Positions 23,543 to 29,751 of a stretch of DNA of 31,106 bases are shown piece by piece. Each line of letters opens with the position of its first letter. Within the stretch, counting starts at the first letter, position 1. Under the pieces are notes generated by a model. It was not told where the DNA came from and ran no database searches. It worked only from the letters and a program-made list of their open reading frames with translations. The position numbers and the translations under genes are program-made. This DNA comes from a virus, in the IMG/VR virus record IMGVR_UViG_3300042991_001091, positions 1 to 31,106 of that record, one strand, 5' to 3'.

Positions 23543-24300
23543 GAATTTATAAAACAGAAGAATTGAACGACTCCGGAGATATCATCCTGGCCTATGGAGC
23601 CACAGGAGTTGGTAAAAGTGTTTCCGTGATCCAGTCCGCACCCGAACCGATATTTTATTTTTTAACCGAGCCCAGGAACCCGCTCAAGTTTCTACATGCG
23701 GCCAACCGTCCCGGGCTTGATATCGACTTCGGTTTTTATTCCAACTGGAACGACATGTTCGAGTGGTTCATGGATGATAATAATACTGCCCGCCATGAAT
23801 CAATCATCATCGATTCTTTAACTTTTCTATCCAACATTGCCCTGAATTTTGAATTGATTGATGAACATTACGAGAGCAAGACGGTAAAAGAAAAGTCGGA
23901 CAAGACATTGATCATGCGGACCAAATTGTCTCAGGAAGGTTTCGGTGGTCTGTCCGGTCAGCTTCTTCGTTTTACCAACATGATTTCCAAACTTTCTCAA
24001 AACGGAAAGACTGTTATCCTGTTGGCCCTGCTGGAACAGAATCCGAAATTCAATCGTGAATTGGTGGGAGCCCCGGCCCTCAAAGGGAAGGATTTTCCGA
24101 AAGCGCTTCCTGGGTTCATGGATTTCATCGGTCTGGTGGAGCCGCGCAAAAATGACAATACCGGAGAAACTATTTATCCTCCGACTATTGACTTTCGTGG
24201 TGATGCTGGTTATCTTTCCAAGTGGACAGGGTATGGAAAACCCGGATGCGGTCCGCTTAATATCCAGAAAATTTTAGACAAGGCCCACGGCCGATCTTAA
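23539..24300 (+). CDS. Sak4-like RecA-fold ATPase
   Basis: The 253-residue protein has a Walker A GATGVGKS at 20-27 and a Walker B strand SIIIDS ending in D92. A compact RecA-like core follows (LSQEGFGGLSGQLLRFTNMISKL and TVILLALLEQ), then a C-terminal GAPALKGKDFPKALPGFMDF block typical of phage P-loop proteins annotated as AAA or Sak4. Sak4 proteins are single-strand annealing or recombination factors that act with an SSB. Here a nuclease gene precedes it (ATGA overlap) and an SSB-like gene follows, which reproduces that genetic context. AAGGAG lies 5 bases before the ATG. The core length fits the small family form. Confidence 0.8.
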   Translation: MRIYKTEELNDSGDIILAYGATGVGKSVSVIQSAPEPIFYFLTEPRNPLKFLHAANRPGLDIDFGFYSNWNDMFEWFMDDNNTARHESIIIDSLTFLSNIALNFELIDEHYESKTVKEKSDKTLIMRTKLSQEGFGGLSGQLLRFTNMISKLSQNGKTVILLALLEQNPKFNRELVGAPALKGKDFPKALPGFMDFIGLVEPRKNDNTGETIYPPTIDFRGDAGYLSKWTGYGKPGCGPLNIQKILDKAHGRS

Positions 24301-24422
24301 CGAAAGGGGGGGGAAACACCAGATTAGATTAAAAGTTCATTTTACCGGTCAAAGAAGAATTGAAAAAAAGTAAACCATAATAACCAAACATCATATTTCA
24401 ACCTAAAGGAGAAAAATTAAAC

Positions 24423-24977
24423 ATGGATACTCAAGGACAAAAAAATGCTGACTGGGGATTTCAGGCACCGGCCGATGGCTGGTATTTAATGGAGTTCATG
24501 GGCGACATTAAGGAATCGATCAAAGAAATCAACGGGGAAAAGCGCACGTCACTTCAGGTCCCTCTCAAGGGAGTTGAATCGTATCCGGACGGGGAGGCCG
24601 TAGCCTTTCAGATGTCCATCTTCGTTCCCCTCAGCGGCGAGACCGACAAGGAAATCGGGTTTGCCAAGAAAAAAATGGCCGACGTGTTGGTCAACTCGGG
24701 ACTGTATGAGGCCTTTGAGAAACGTTATCCCGGCGGTGATATATCCATCTTGGATCAACGGATCATCGATGGCATCAAGATAAAGCTGCCCGAAAAACAA
24801 GTCATGGTCAAGATCGAGACCAAGGAAAATAAAAAGGTCGGCAAAACCTTCACCAATATTGTCGCCCTGGCCACCAGGGATTTCAAACCCGACAAGGACG
24901 AAAGAAAGACCGCCAAGAAGGAAAAGCCGGTTGCCAAAGAATCGGCCAACGGGACGGAATCAACGGAAGGTTGGTGA
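24423..24977 (+). CDS. Putative single-stranded DNA-binding protein (OB-fold, DUF669-like)
   Basis: The 184-residue protein begins with a DGWYLMEFMGDIKESI strand block and then SLQVPLKGVESYPDGEAVAFQMSIFVPL, a sequence style typical of phage OB-fold ssDNA-binding proteins of the DUF669 kind. The last 35 residues are charged and disordered (KKEKPVAKESANGTESTEGW), ending with acidic residues and an aromatic one, as in SSB tails that recruit partners. Genomic position just after the Sak4-like ATPase supports the role. AAAGGAG precedes the ATG by 11 bases. The OB-fold assignment is by resemblance and should be considered probable. Intergenic bases 24301-24422 separate it from the ATPase. A strong terminator follows it. 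Confidence 0.6.
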   Translation: MDTQGQKNADWGFQAPADGWYLMEFMGDIKESIKEINGEKRTSLQVPLKGVESYPDGEAVAFQMSIFVPLSGETDKEIGFAKKKMADVLVNSGLYEAFEKRYPGGDISILDQRIIDGIKIKLPEKQVMVKIETKENKKVGKTFTNIVALATRDFKPDKDERKTAKKEKPVAKESANGTESTEGW

Positions 24978-25007
24978 TCTCAACCCCTTAATTAACATCT
25001 AATCATA

Positions 25008-25041
25008 ACGGGCGGGTGGAAATATCTTCCCGCCCGTTTTT
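25008..25041 (+). terminator. Rho-independent terminator after the SSB-like gene
   Basis: ACGGGCGGG (25008-25016) pairs perfectly with CCCGCCCGT (25029-25037) around a 12-base loop. Five T residues follow to 25041. It lies 30 bases after the 24977 stop and just before the RNA ligase ribosome binding site, so genes downstream depend on read-through or on a promoter not recognised by eye. Confidence 0.88.
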
Positions 25042-25059
25042 ACATCGAAAGGATTTACA

Positions 25060-25617
25060 TTGGACTTTTATAAATTTCCTAAAATTGCCCGTCTTAATCG
25101 TGAAATTATCGTTACGGAAAAAATTGATGGGTCCAACGGACAGATCTTCATTACCCCGGATTTGCAATTTTTCGTAGGATCTCGCTCCAGGTGGATCACT
25201 TCCGACCAGGATAATTATGGTTTCGCTCGCTGGGCCTATCAGTATAAGGACGAACTGATTGCCTCTCTTGGAGAGGGCCTTCATTATGGCGAATGGTGGG
25301 GGTCCGGCATCAACCGAGGATATGGATTAACCAAGGGCGAAAAACGCTTCAGTCTGTTCAACACTTTACGCTGGAATAACGACAACGTCGGACCGGCTGG
25401 TGTTGTTCCTGTTTTATATGAAGGAATTTTTTCCCAGAATAAAATCAATGATTGCCTGGCCCTGCTGAACGAACACGGAAGCTTCGCCGCTCCAGGATAT
25501 ATGAAGCCCGAGGGTATCATTATCTTTCACACGGCTGCTAATTTATACTTGAAGGTTACGTTGGAAAATGATGAAACACCGAAAAAACTGATAATAATAA
25601 GAGATAATAAAGAATAA
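25060..25617 (+). CDS. Small RNA ligase-family nucleotidyltransferase
   Basis: The 185-residue protein has the covalent nucleotidyltransferase motifs in order: KIDGSNG with adenylation lysine K21, a YGEWWGSG block at 76-83 (motif III region), EGIIIF at 151-156 (motif IV) and YLKVT with K165 (motif V). It is predicted to form the ligase-AMP intermediate and seal RNA ends, possibly to repair tRNAs cut by host defences. At 185 residues it contains only the catalytic core, much shorter than T4 Rnl2 (334). The start is TTG at 25060 with AAAGGA at 25048-25053, 6 bases upstream; no ATG is available near it. It follows a strong terminator. A DNA-joining activity is not excluded by the motifs alone. 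Confidence 0.85.
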   Translation: MDFYKFPKIARLNREIIVTEKIDGSNGQIFITPDLQFFVGSRSRWITSDQDNYGFARWAYQYKDELIASLGEGLHYGEWWGSGINRGYGLTKGEKRFSLFNTLRWNNDNVGPAGVVPVLYEGIFSQNKINDCLALLNEHGSFAAPGYMKPEGIIIFHTAANLYLKVTLENDETPKKLIIIRDNKE

Positions 25618-25641
25618 TAAACGATAATAAAGAATAATAAA
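25603..25641 (+). repeat. 20-base-period direct duplication at the end of the RNA ligase gene
   Basis: The 19-base unit GATAATAAAGAATAATAAA occurs at 25603-25621 and again at 25623-25641 with one base between them. The first copy contains the ligase stop codon (25615-25617). The second runs into the AAAGGAG used by the next gene. Confidence 0.85.
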
Positions 25642-25653
25642 GGAGATTTGATT

Positions 25654-25881
25654 ATGATAGACTATACAGATATCGTCAATTCAAGTAAGGGAAGGCCTTA
25701 TAATTGGAACCACTTTACCATAACCGAAAAAAGAAAACTCGCACCGTATCGTCCAAAATATCGTCTACTGGAGTATATCCAGTTTCGCAAATTTACAACA
25801 TTCCTGATGACTTTGTTCTCGTTATTGATACTCGGGAGCAGCGCCCTTTATTTACGCCACCGCCTGAAAGGCTTACGATAA
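25654..25881 (+). CDS. Reading frame with the ribosome binding site, overlapping the ERCC4 nuclease (possible frameshifted N-terminus)
   Basis: The ATG at 25654 has AAAGGAG (25639-25645) 8 bases upstream, the only good start in this area. The frame encodes 75 residues and ends at 25881. It overlaps the ERCC4 frame by about 180 bases. Its second half, after about residue 45, becomes a hydrophobic stretch (FLMTLFSLLILGSSALYL) that looks like an out-of-frame reading of the ERCC4 domain start. The first 45 residues may be the real N-terminus of the nuclease, joined by a -1 shift. Alternatively this is an independent small protein with a membrane-like segment. The sequence alone does not decide. 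Confidence 0.35.
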   Translation: MIDYTDIVNSSKGRPYNWNHFTITEKRKLAPYRPKYRLLEYIQFRKFTTFLMTLFSLLILGSSALYLRHRLKGLR

Positions 25882-26243
25882 CACACAAGGCCCTACAACA
25901 TGGTGATTATTCCATCTATGGATTTGAAAACAAAGTAGCTATAGAGCGCAAAAAGATGTCAGACCTGATGTCGTACATAGGGTCTGAACGTGAACGCACC
26001 GTTAAAAAACTGAATGCCATGTCAGACCTGTGTTTCAAAGCCCTGGTAGTAGAAGAAAACTGGGATGATTTATTTTTGCCCAAAGCATATTCCAGATTAT
26101 CTTCTGATACTATCCGTCAGGCCCTGGTGTCATTTCAGCTACGATTTGGTCTGCATATTTTCTGTCATCCATACCGTAAGGTTTGCGAACAATGGGTATT
26201 GGATCGTTTACTTTATTTCCATAAACAACAACATATAGTTTAA
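25704..26243 (+). CDS. ERCC4-type (XPF/Mus81-like) nuclease
   Basis: The 179-residue frame has the ERCC4 nuclease motifs: IDTREQ (D42, E45), HGDYSIYGF (D68) and VAIERKK (E81), with the rest of the domain to about residue 170. This metal-dependent fold cuts branched or structured DNA, and in a phage it would process recombination or replication intermediates. The frame opens after a stop at 25701, and its first codon is TTG with no ribosome binding site. Residues before about 34 do not look like the family. The neighbouring frame from 25654 has the binding site. The domain is intact, but how it is started is unclear (TTG start, frameshift or sequencing error). Confidence 0.78.
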   Translation: MEPLYHNRKKKTRTVSSKISSTGVYPVSQIYNIPDDFVLVIDTREQRPLFTPPPERLTITHKALQHGDYSIYGFENKVAIERKKMSDLMSYIGSERERTVKKLNAMSDLCFKALVVEENWDDLFLPKAYSRLSSDTIRQALVSFQLRFGLHIFCHPYRKVCEQWVLDRLLYFHKQQHIV

Positions 26244-26253
26244 CGGAGGTTGT

Positions 26254-26460
26254 ATGAAAGCCGTGGAAAAATTTGTCCTGGAGGCGGATCCCGACCTGCA
26301 CGAATATGTCAGTGTTTTTATAAAAAATGTAATTGAAGATCTTTCTATATCATCGATTGTTGATCCGTCCTTGGAGCAAGCACTGTTCGATGAAGCATTC
26401 CGTTCCACTGCTCGGATCCTGATCGAAAACATGACCAAACAAATAGATCTGGAGGAGTAA
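26254..26460 (+). CDS. Small acidic helical protein, unknown function
   Basis: The 68-residue protein has a clear GGAGG site before the ATG at 26254. It is helical and acidic, with a hydrophobic pattern consistent with one or two amphipathic helices (YVSVFIKNVIEDLSISS; FDEAFRSTARILIENMTK). It has no cysteines and no membrane segment. Its stop overlaps the next start in TAATG, so it is coupled to the RHH-like gene. No family is recognised. A small partner or regulator of the neighbouring nuclease or RHH-like protein is possible but not supported by sequence. Confidence 0.55.
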   Translation: MKAVEKFVLEADPDLHEYVSVFIKNVIEDLSISSIVDPSLEQALFDEAFRSTARILIENMTKQIDLEE

Positions 26461-27281
26461 TGGACACACCCGGAACCATCAACTCTAATTTTGGAGCGCT
26501 GGAAGAGGCCGAACGTCAGTTACGCTCAATGACCGTCAGATCACGTGAAAATCCCGATTTACAGGGTGCAGAAGAGGAGGGAGCCCAGGCAGAACGGCTG
26601 GAACGTTGGATGCCCGACCTCGATCTTCCTGAATTCCGTCGGATCTGCCTTCCTGAGCTGCGGTCATATCGTGCCAACCAATTGCGCCAAGAAAATCGTG
26701 GACGTAGCACGTCTAAGGTCACCGTGAAGATCCCGGATACCTTAACGCGTCAGATCCATACCGTTGCCGAAAAGAACCCTCACCTGTTCAACGATTCAAA
26801 GGAATTTATAGACGATTTTTCCCTTTTGGGGCTGAATATCGGTCTTTATGTCTTCCGAAATTTCCCGAATGAACATGATGTAATCGAACCGATGGCCTGG
26901 GAAGACGAAGAAATCCTACGTTCATTGCATCGAGAGATCCAACGGATGAAGACTCTGGCTATCTTCGATGCTCACTGTAAACGTCTCCAAGAGGAAGCCG
27001 GCCACCTTGAAGACGAAATGAAATTGTCCGGTTCCTTGTCTCATGCAACCGAAGTTGCCATGGCTCAGGCCGCTAAACTGATCAAAGATTCTCCCACGCT
27101 TAAAGGACACTATATGGAGATAATAAACAAATACTTTGATGTCCAGTCACTCAAAAAATGGAGAGATAAGCAGCGGAAGAGAGAATCCAGGGGAAGCATT
27201 CTGGCAGATCAGGAGGGAGATCCAATGATAAGCTTAAGCAGACGTCATCTCTGTTTGGTCAGTACAGCCGATGGGGAGTAG
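26460..27281 (+). CDS. Helical protein with ribbon-helix-helix-like segment
   Basis: The 273-residue protein is mostly charged helix. Residues 84-128 read as a strand (SKVTVKIPDTLTRQI) followed by helices (FNDSKEFIDDFSLLGLNIGLYVFR), the pattern of a ribbon-helix-helix DNA-binding domain (MetJ/Arc type). The N-terminal 80 residues and the C-terminal half are highly charged (EEAERQLRSM...; KKWRDKQRKRESRG). It begins in a TAATG overlap with the small gene upstream, and a gene-free repeat region with many TGTCC/GGACA sites lies immediately downstream. RHH proteins bind short inverted repeats, so this protein is a candidate for the factor that binds those sites, but the pairing is inference. No exact family is recognised. 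Confidence 0.5.
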   Translation: MDTPGTINSNFGALEEAERQLRSMTVRSRENPDLQGAEEEGAQAERLERWMPDLDLPEFRRICLPELRSYRANQLRQENRGRSTSKVTVKIPDTLTRQIHTVAEKNPHLFNDSKEFIDDFSLLGLNIGLYVFRNFPNEHDVIEPMAWEDEEILRSLHREIQRMKTLAIFDAHCKRLQEEAGHLEDEMKLSGSLSHATEVAMAQAAKLIKDSPTLKGHYMEIINKYFDVQSLKKWRDKQRKRESRGSILADQEGDPMISLSRRHLCLVSTADGE

Positions 27282-27323
27282 GTCGATGAGTGACTATATT
27301 AACATGGTATACCGTCCGAAAAG

Positions 27324-27572
27324 TGTCCAGCAAAAACCCCGTTTTTTAATGTTTTGTCCGCGGCTGTCCGCTGGACAAGGGCAGACAAGCACGTGTAAGT
27401 TATTGATTGCAGGTAGCGTGTCCGCCCCTGTCCGATGGACAACCGTGGACAAAGGCCCTAAAAACGGGCTTTTTTTCGGACAAGTGAGGACAGATCCAGG
27501 TAGATAATATTTTATTAACACGTGACCTCTTATATACGCACGCACGCGCGGTTGAAATTCTGTCCGAGGACA
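27324..27572. repeat. TGTCC/GGACA site cluster
   Basis: TGTCC occurs at 27324-27328, 27355-27359, 27365-27369, 27419-27423, 27429-27433 and 27561-27565. GGACA occurs at 27373-27377, 27437-27441, 27447-27451, 27478-27482, 27488-27492 and 27568-27572. Three pairs form palindromes: TGTCCGCTGGACA (27365-27377), TGTCCGATGGACA (27429-27441) and TGTCCGAGGACA (27561-27572). Many copies extend to TTGTCCG or CGGACAA. The density far exceeds chance for a five-base word. Confidence 0.85.
27451..27476 (+). terminator. Rho-independent terminator within the TGTCC/GGACA cluster
   Basis: AAAGGCCC (27451-27458) pairs with GGGCTTTT (27466-27473) with one G-U pair around a 7-base loop, and the T run reaches 27476 (seven T). 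It lies 170 bases after the RHH-like gene and would separate transcription of that gene from the helicase. Confidence 0.7.
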
Positions 27573-27617
27573 TTTTTGCATAGTATGTTTATTATAGAGA
27601 GGAGAAGGGGGAATAAT

Positions 27618-29327
27618 ATGAAAACAGCATTGAAGAACATCGATCCCGGAGCAGATAGCTTGCGGTTGGAAGAACAGACTCTGGGTAATTTCACTTCCCT
27701 GAACGACCTGAAGGAATCGTTCGGTCATTTCCGTTTCAGGGAATATCGTGAGACGCAAAAAGCGGCTCTTGATTTCATCATCAATTCGAAAAAGAAGTTC
27801 ATCGTTATAGAGGCACCGACCGGGTCGGGCAAGTCTCTGATCGGGATGGCGGCTGGACAACTGACCAAGTCCTTCATTTACACTGTTCATTCCAAGCCTC
27901 TTCAGGTTCAGCTTCAGAGCGATTTTCCCGAGGCTTCGATTCTTTTCGGCAGGACGAACTATCCCTGCTCCATGATTTCCCGATTGACCTGTGGAGAGTG
28001 TCCGCTGACCGACCCTCTTAAGTCATGTATTACCGGCTGTCCTTATAAAAAGCTCAAGAAAGAAACTATTGCCAGCAAGTTCCGCGTGTTGAACTATGCT
28101 TACCTGCTCACTGAAGCAAATTATGTCGGGAAATTTTCCAAGCAGGGGATGATTGTAATTGATGAAGCCGACTCCCTGGAGAATGTTCTCTACAATTTCG
28201 TATCCATCGCTATTGCGGAAAGCACCCTGAAATCCTTGAATCTCAGCTTTCCCAAGCATAAAACGGAGGAATCGGAAAACCTGGTGGAAGAATGGCGCGA
28301 ATGGGCGATTGTCGTCCGTCGGAAAATTGATAATAAAATTAGAAACTTGAAAAAGATATTCGATCATATGGATTCCATTGAGACCGATGAAGACCGTAAT
28401 TTGGTCAACCAGCTTGAACGATACAGCGGAATTTCTTCTAAGTTATCAATATTTATAATGAATATTGACCACACCTGGCAGTCTGAGATTAAAGAGGGAT
28501 TCCGTGGAGGCAAGGTGATGCACTTCAAACCTCTCTGGCTTACTCCGGCTCTTACGTATTCATCGCTATGGAGACACGCTGACCGGTTCATCTTGATGTC
28601 CGCCACCTTCCCGCCGAAGGACGTTCTGGCCAAAATGTTCGGAATCACCGCTACCGATATTGACTATTTAACCTTACCCTCGGCTTTCCCGGTTGAAAAC
28701 CGGCGGTGTATCGTTTCCCCGGTCGCCGATCTAACCTACGATACCCAGGTCCGGGAAACTCCGAAAATAATTTCGGCGGTAAAGAAAATTTTGGCCCTCC
28801 ATCCGGGCGAAAAGGGCCTGATCCATACGATCAATTATCGCCTCCGGGATGCCATTATGCAGCAAATCGAGGATATTCGCTTGGTTACACACGATCCCTT
28901 CAACAAACAGCAAATCCTGGATGCTTTCCGGGCCTCCGACCAGCCGCTTGTTCTGGTATCGCCCTCGTCCGAACGCGGGCTTTCCCTGGAGGATAGCCAG
29001 TGCCGCTTCATCATTTTGTGCAAGGCTCCGTTTCTTAGCTTAGGGGATAAGGCCGTGAAAGCAAGGAAGAATTCCGGGCAGATCGGTAGGCTCTGGTACG
29101 TTGCAGACATGCTTTTAACGGTGGTACAGGCAATGGGCCGGGGGGTTCGGCATGAAAATGATTTCTGCGTGTCGTATCTCCTCGACGAGCGGATCGCAAG
29201 CAGCATGCGTCAGCAGACTACCTTGATGCCCCCTTGGTTCCGGGACGCCCTGGAATTCGAGAAACCGGACGTTCTTTTCGGACCTCCGACCGGAAGCCAG
29301 GAATACCGGGCTGATGATGCTTGGTAG
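27618..29327 (+). CDS. DinG/XPD-like Fe-S helicase
   Basis: From ATG at 27618 the protein has 569 residues. AAGGGGG lies 6 bases upstream; an earlier frame opening at 27522 runs through the repeat cluster and is not preferred. Motif I is APTGSGKS (K72). A cysteine-rich insert has C117, C125, C128, C137 and C141, as expected for the 4Fe-4S cluster of DinG/XPD helicases. DEAD at 182-185 is motif II, the SAT motif is in LMSATFPP, the motif V region is SSERGLSLE, and motif VI is QAMGRGVR (504-511). It is a 5'-3' superfamily 2 helicase in its family and probably unwinds DNA in phage replication or recombination. The box is DEAD where DinG members often have DEAH. It closes the rightward early genes. 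Confidence 0.9.
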   Translation: MKTALKNIDPGADSLRLEEQTLGNFTSLNDLKESFGHFRFREYRETQKAALDFIINSKKKFIVIEAPTGSGKSLIGMAAGQLTKSFIYTVHSKPLQVQLQSDFPEASILFGRTNYPCSMISRLTCGECPLTDPLKSCITGCPYKKLKKETIASKFRVLNYAYLLTEANYVGKFSKQGMIVIDEADSLENVLYNFVSIAIAESTLKSLNLSFPKHKTEESENLVEEWREWAIVVRRKIDNKIRNLKKIFDHMDSIETDEDRNLVNQLERYSGISSKLSIFIMNIDHTWQSEIKEGFRGGKVMHFKPLWLTPALTYSSLWRHADRFILMSATFPPKDVLAKMFGITATDIDYLTLPSAFPVENRRCIVSPVADLTYDTQVRETPKIISAVKKILALHPGEKGLIHTINYRLRDAIMQQIEDIRLVTHDPFNKQQILDAFRASDQPLVLVSPSSERGLSLEDSQCRFIILCKAPFLSLGDKAVKARKNSGQIGRLWYVADMLLTVVQAMGRGVRHENDFCVSYLLDERIASSMRQQTTLMPPWFRDALEFEKPDVLFGPPTGSQEYRADDAW

Positions 29328-29412
29328 AATGCCATCTGATGCTGTACGGCCCTATTATTTGTTGTGCTCAGGAATTTTCAGGCCCTCAGCGTCTACAGAC
29401 AGGCAGCAGGGC

Positions 29413-29446
29413 AAAAAAAACCCCCAGGGCCTCAAATCCGGGGGTT
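29413..29446 (-). terminator. Rho-independent terminator of the leftward small-gene operon
   Basis: On the minus strand AACCCCC (29446-29440) pairs with GGGGGTT (29425-29419), and eight T residues run from 29420 to 29413. It lies 24 bases beyond the stop of the leftmost minus-strand gene. On the plus strand the hairpin is followed by TTCTTC only, so stopping of helicase transcription there is weaker. Confidence 0.85.
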
Positions 29447-29469
29447 CTTCATCGGACGAAAGATGGTGG

Positions 29470-29751
29470 TTATTTACGCCGGGCAGCTTGTAGTTTTTCC
29501 AGGTGTTCCGGACTCAGGGTCCGCTTGGGTCCGCTCTTCTTTTCTGCGTAAGGCATGAAGCCATATAGCGGGCAACCGGCAATCAAGCAATCTTTTGCTC
29601 CGTCGGTGTATCCACCCATACAACCATAGCACATGGCTATCATGGCTTGTGACCGGCTCAATTCTTTGCCCTCCAGGTGGTTGATCAGTTCCCGTTGCCC
29701 ACGATGGGCCGGCAGGCTCTGCACCGCCTTTAGATAATTATATTCAGCCAT
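29470..29751 (-). CDS. Small zinc-binding phage protein (CxxC...C....C)
   Basis: The start ATG at 29751-29749 overlaps the stop of the upstream gene in TAATG and has a GAGGGGG site upstream, giving 93 residues. A longer frame to 29814 reads into the upstream gene and is not preferred. The centre has CYGCMGGYTDGAKDCLIAGC, that is C41, C44, C55 and C60, followed by PLYGFMPY. I recognise the pattern CxxC.GG...(E/K)...C....CPL as recurrent in small phage proteins, likely zinc-binding. The C-terminus is basic and helical (PEHLEKLQAARRK). The function is unknown. It is the last gene of the leftward operon, and its product may bind nucleic acid or a host protein. Confidence 0.7.
   Translation of the reverse strand: MAEYNYLKAVQSLPAHRGQRELINHLEGKELSRSQAMIAMCYGCMGGYTDGAKDCLIAGCPLYGFMPYAEKKSGPKRTLSPEHLEKLQAARRK

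Larger units (their letters stand above)
27282..27617 (+). other. Gene-free regulatory or origin-like region
   Basis: These 336 bases contain no convincing gene. A weak frame from 27286 is not supported. The region holds a cluster of TGTCC/GGACA sites (27324-27572), a terminator hairpin (27451-27476), an AT-rich stretch near 27500-27518 and an alternating pyrimidine-purine tract at 27531-27550. It sits between the RHH-like gene and the helicase gene. Confidence 0.75.

Noticed and set aside
24360-24383. Possible promoter TTGAAA ... CATAAT upstream of the SSB-like gene
   Set aside because: Spacing between the two boxes is 12 bases, too short for a sigma70 promoter.
27286-27507. Plus-strand frame with an ATG at 27286 and a nearby GGGGAG
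   Set aside because: It runs through the TGTCC/GGACA cluster and terminator, has unusual residue content and resembles no protein. Better explained as non-coding DNA.
27522-27617. Upstream extension of the helicase gene from 27522 (GTG)
   Set aside because: It lies in the alternating tract and last repeat palindrome and has no ribosome binding site. ATG at 27618 has one.
27294-27890. Minus-strand 198-residue frame across the origin-like region
   Set aside because: It crosses the repeats, the terminator and the helicase start; translation is unlike any protein.
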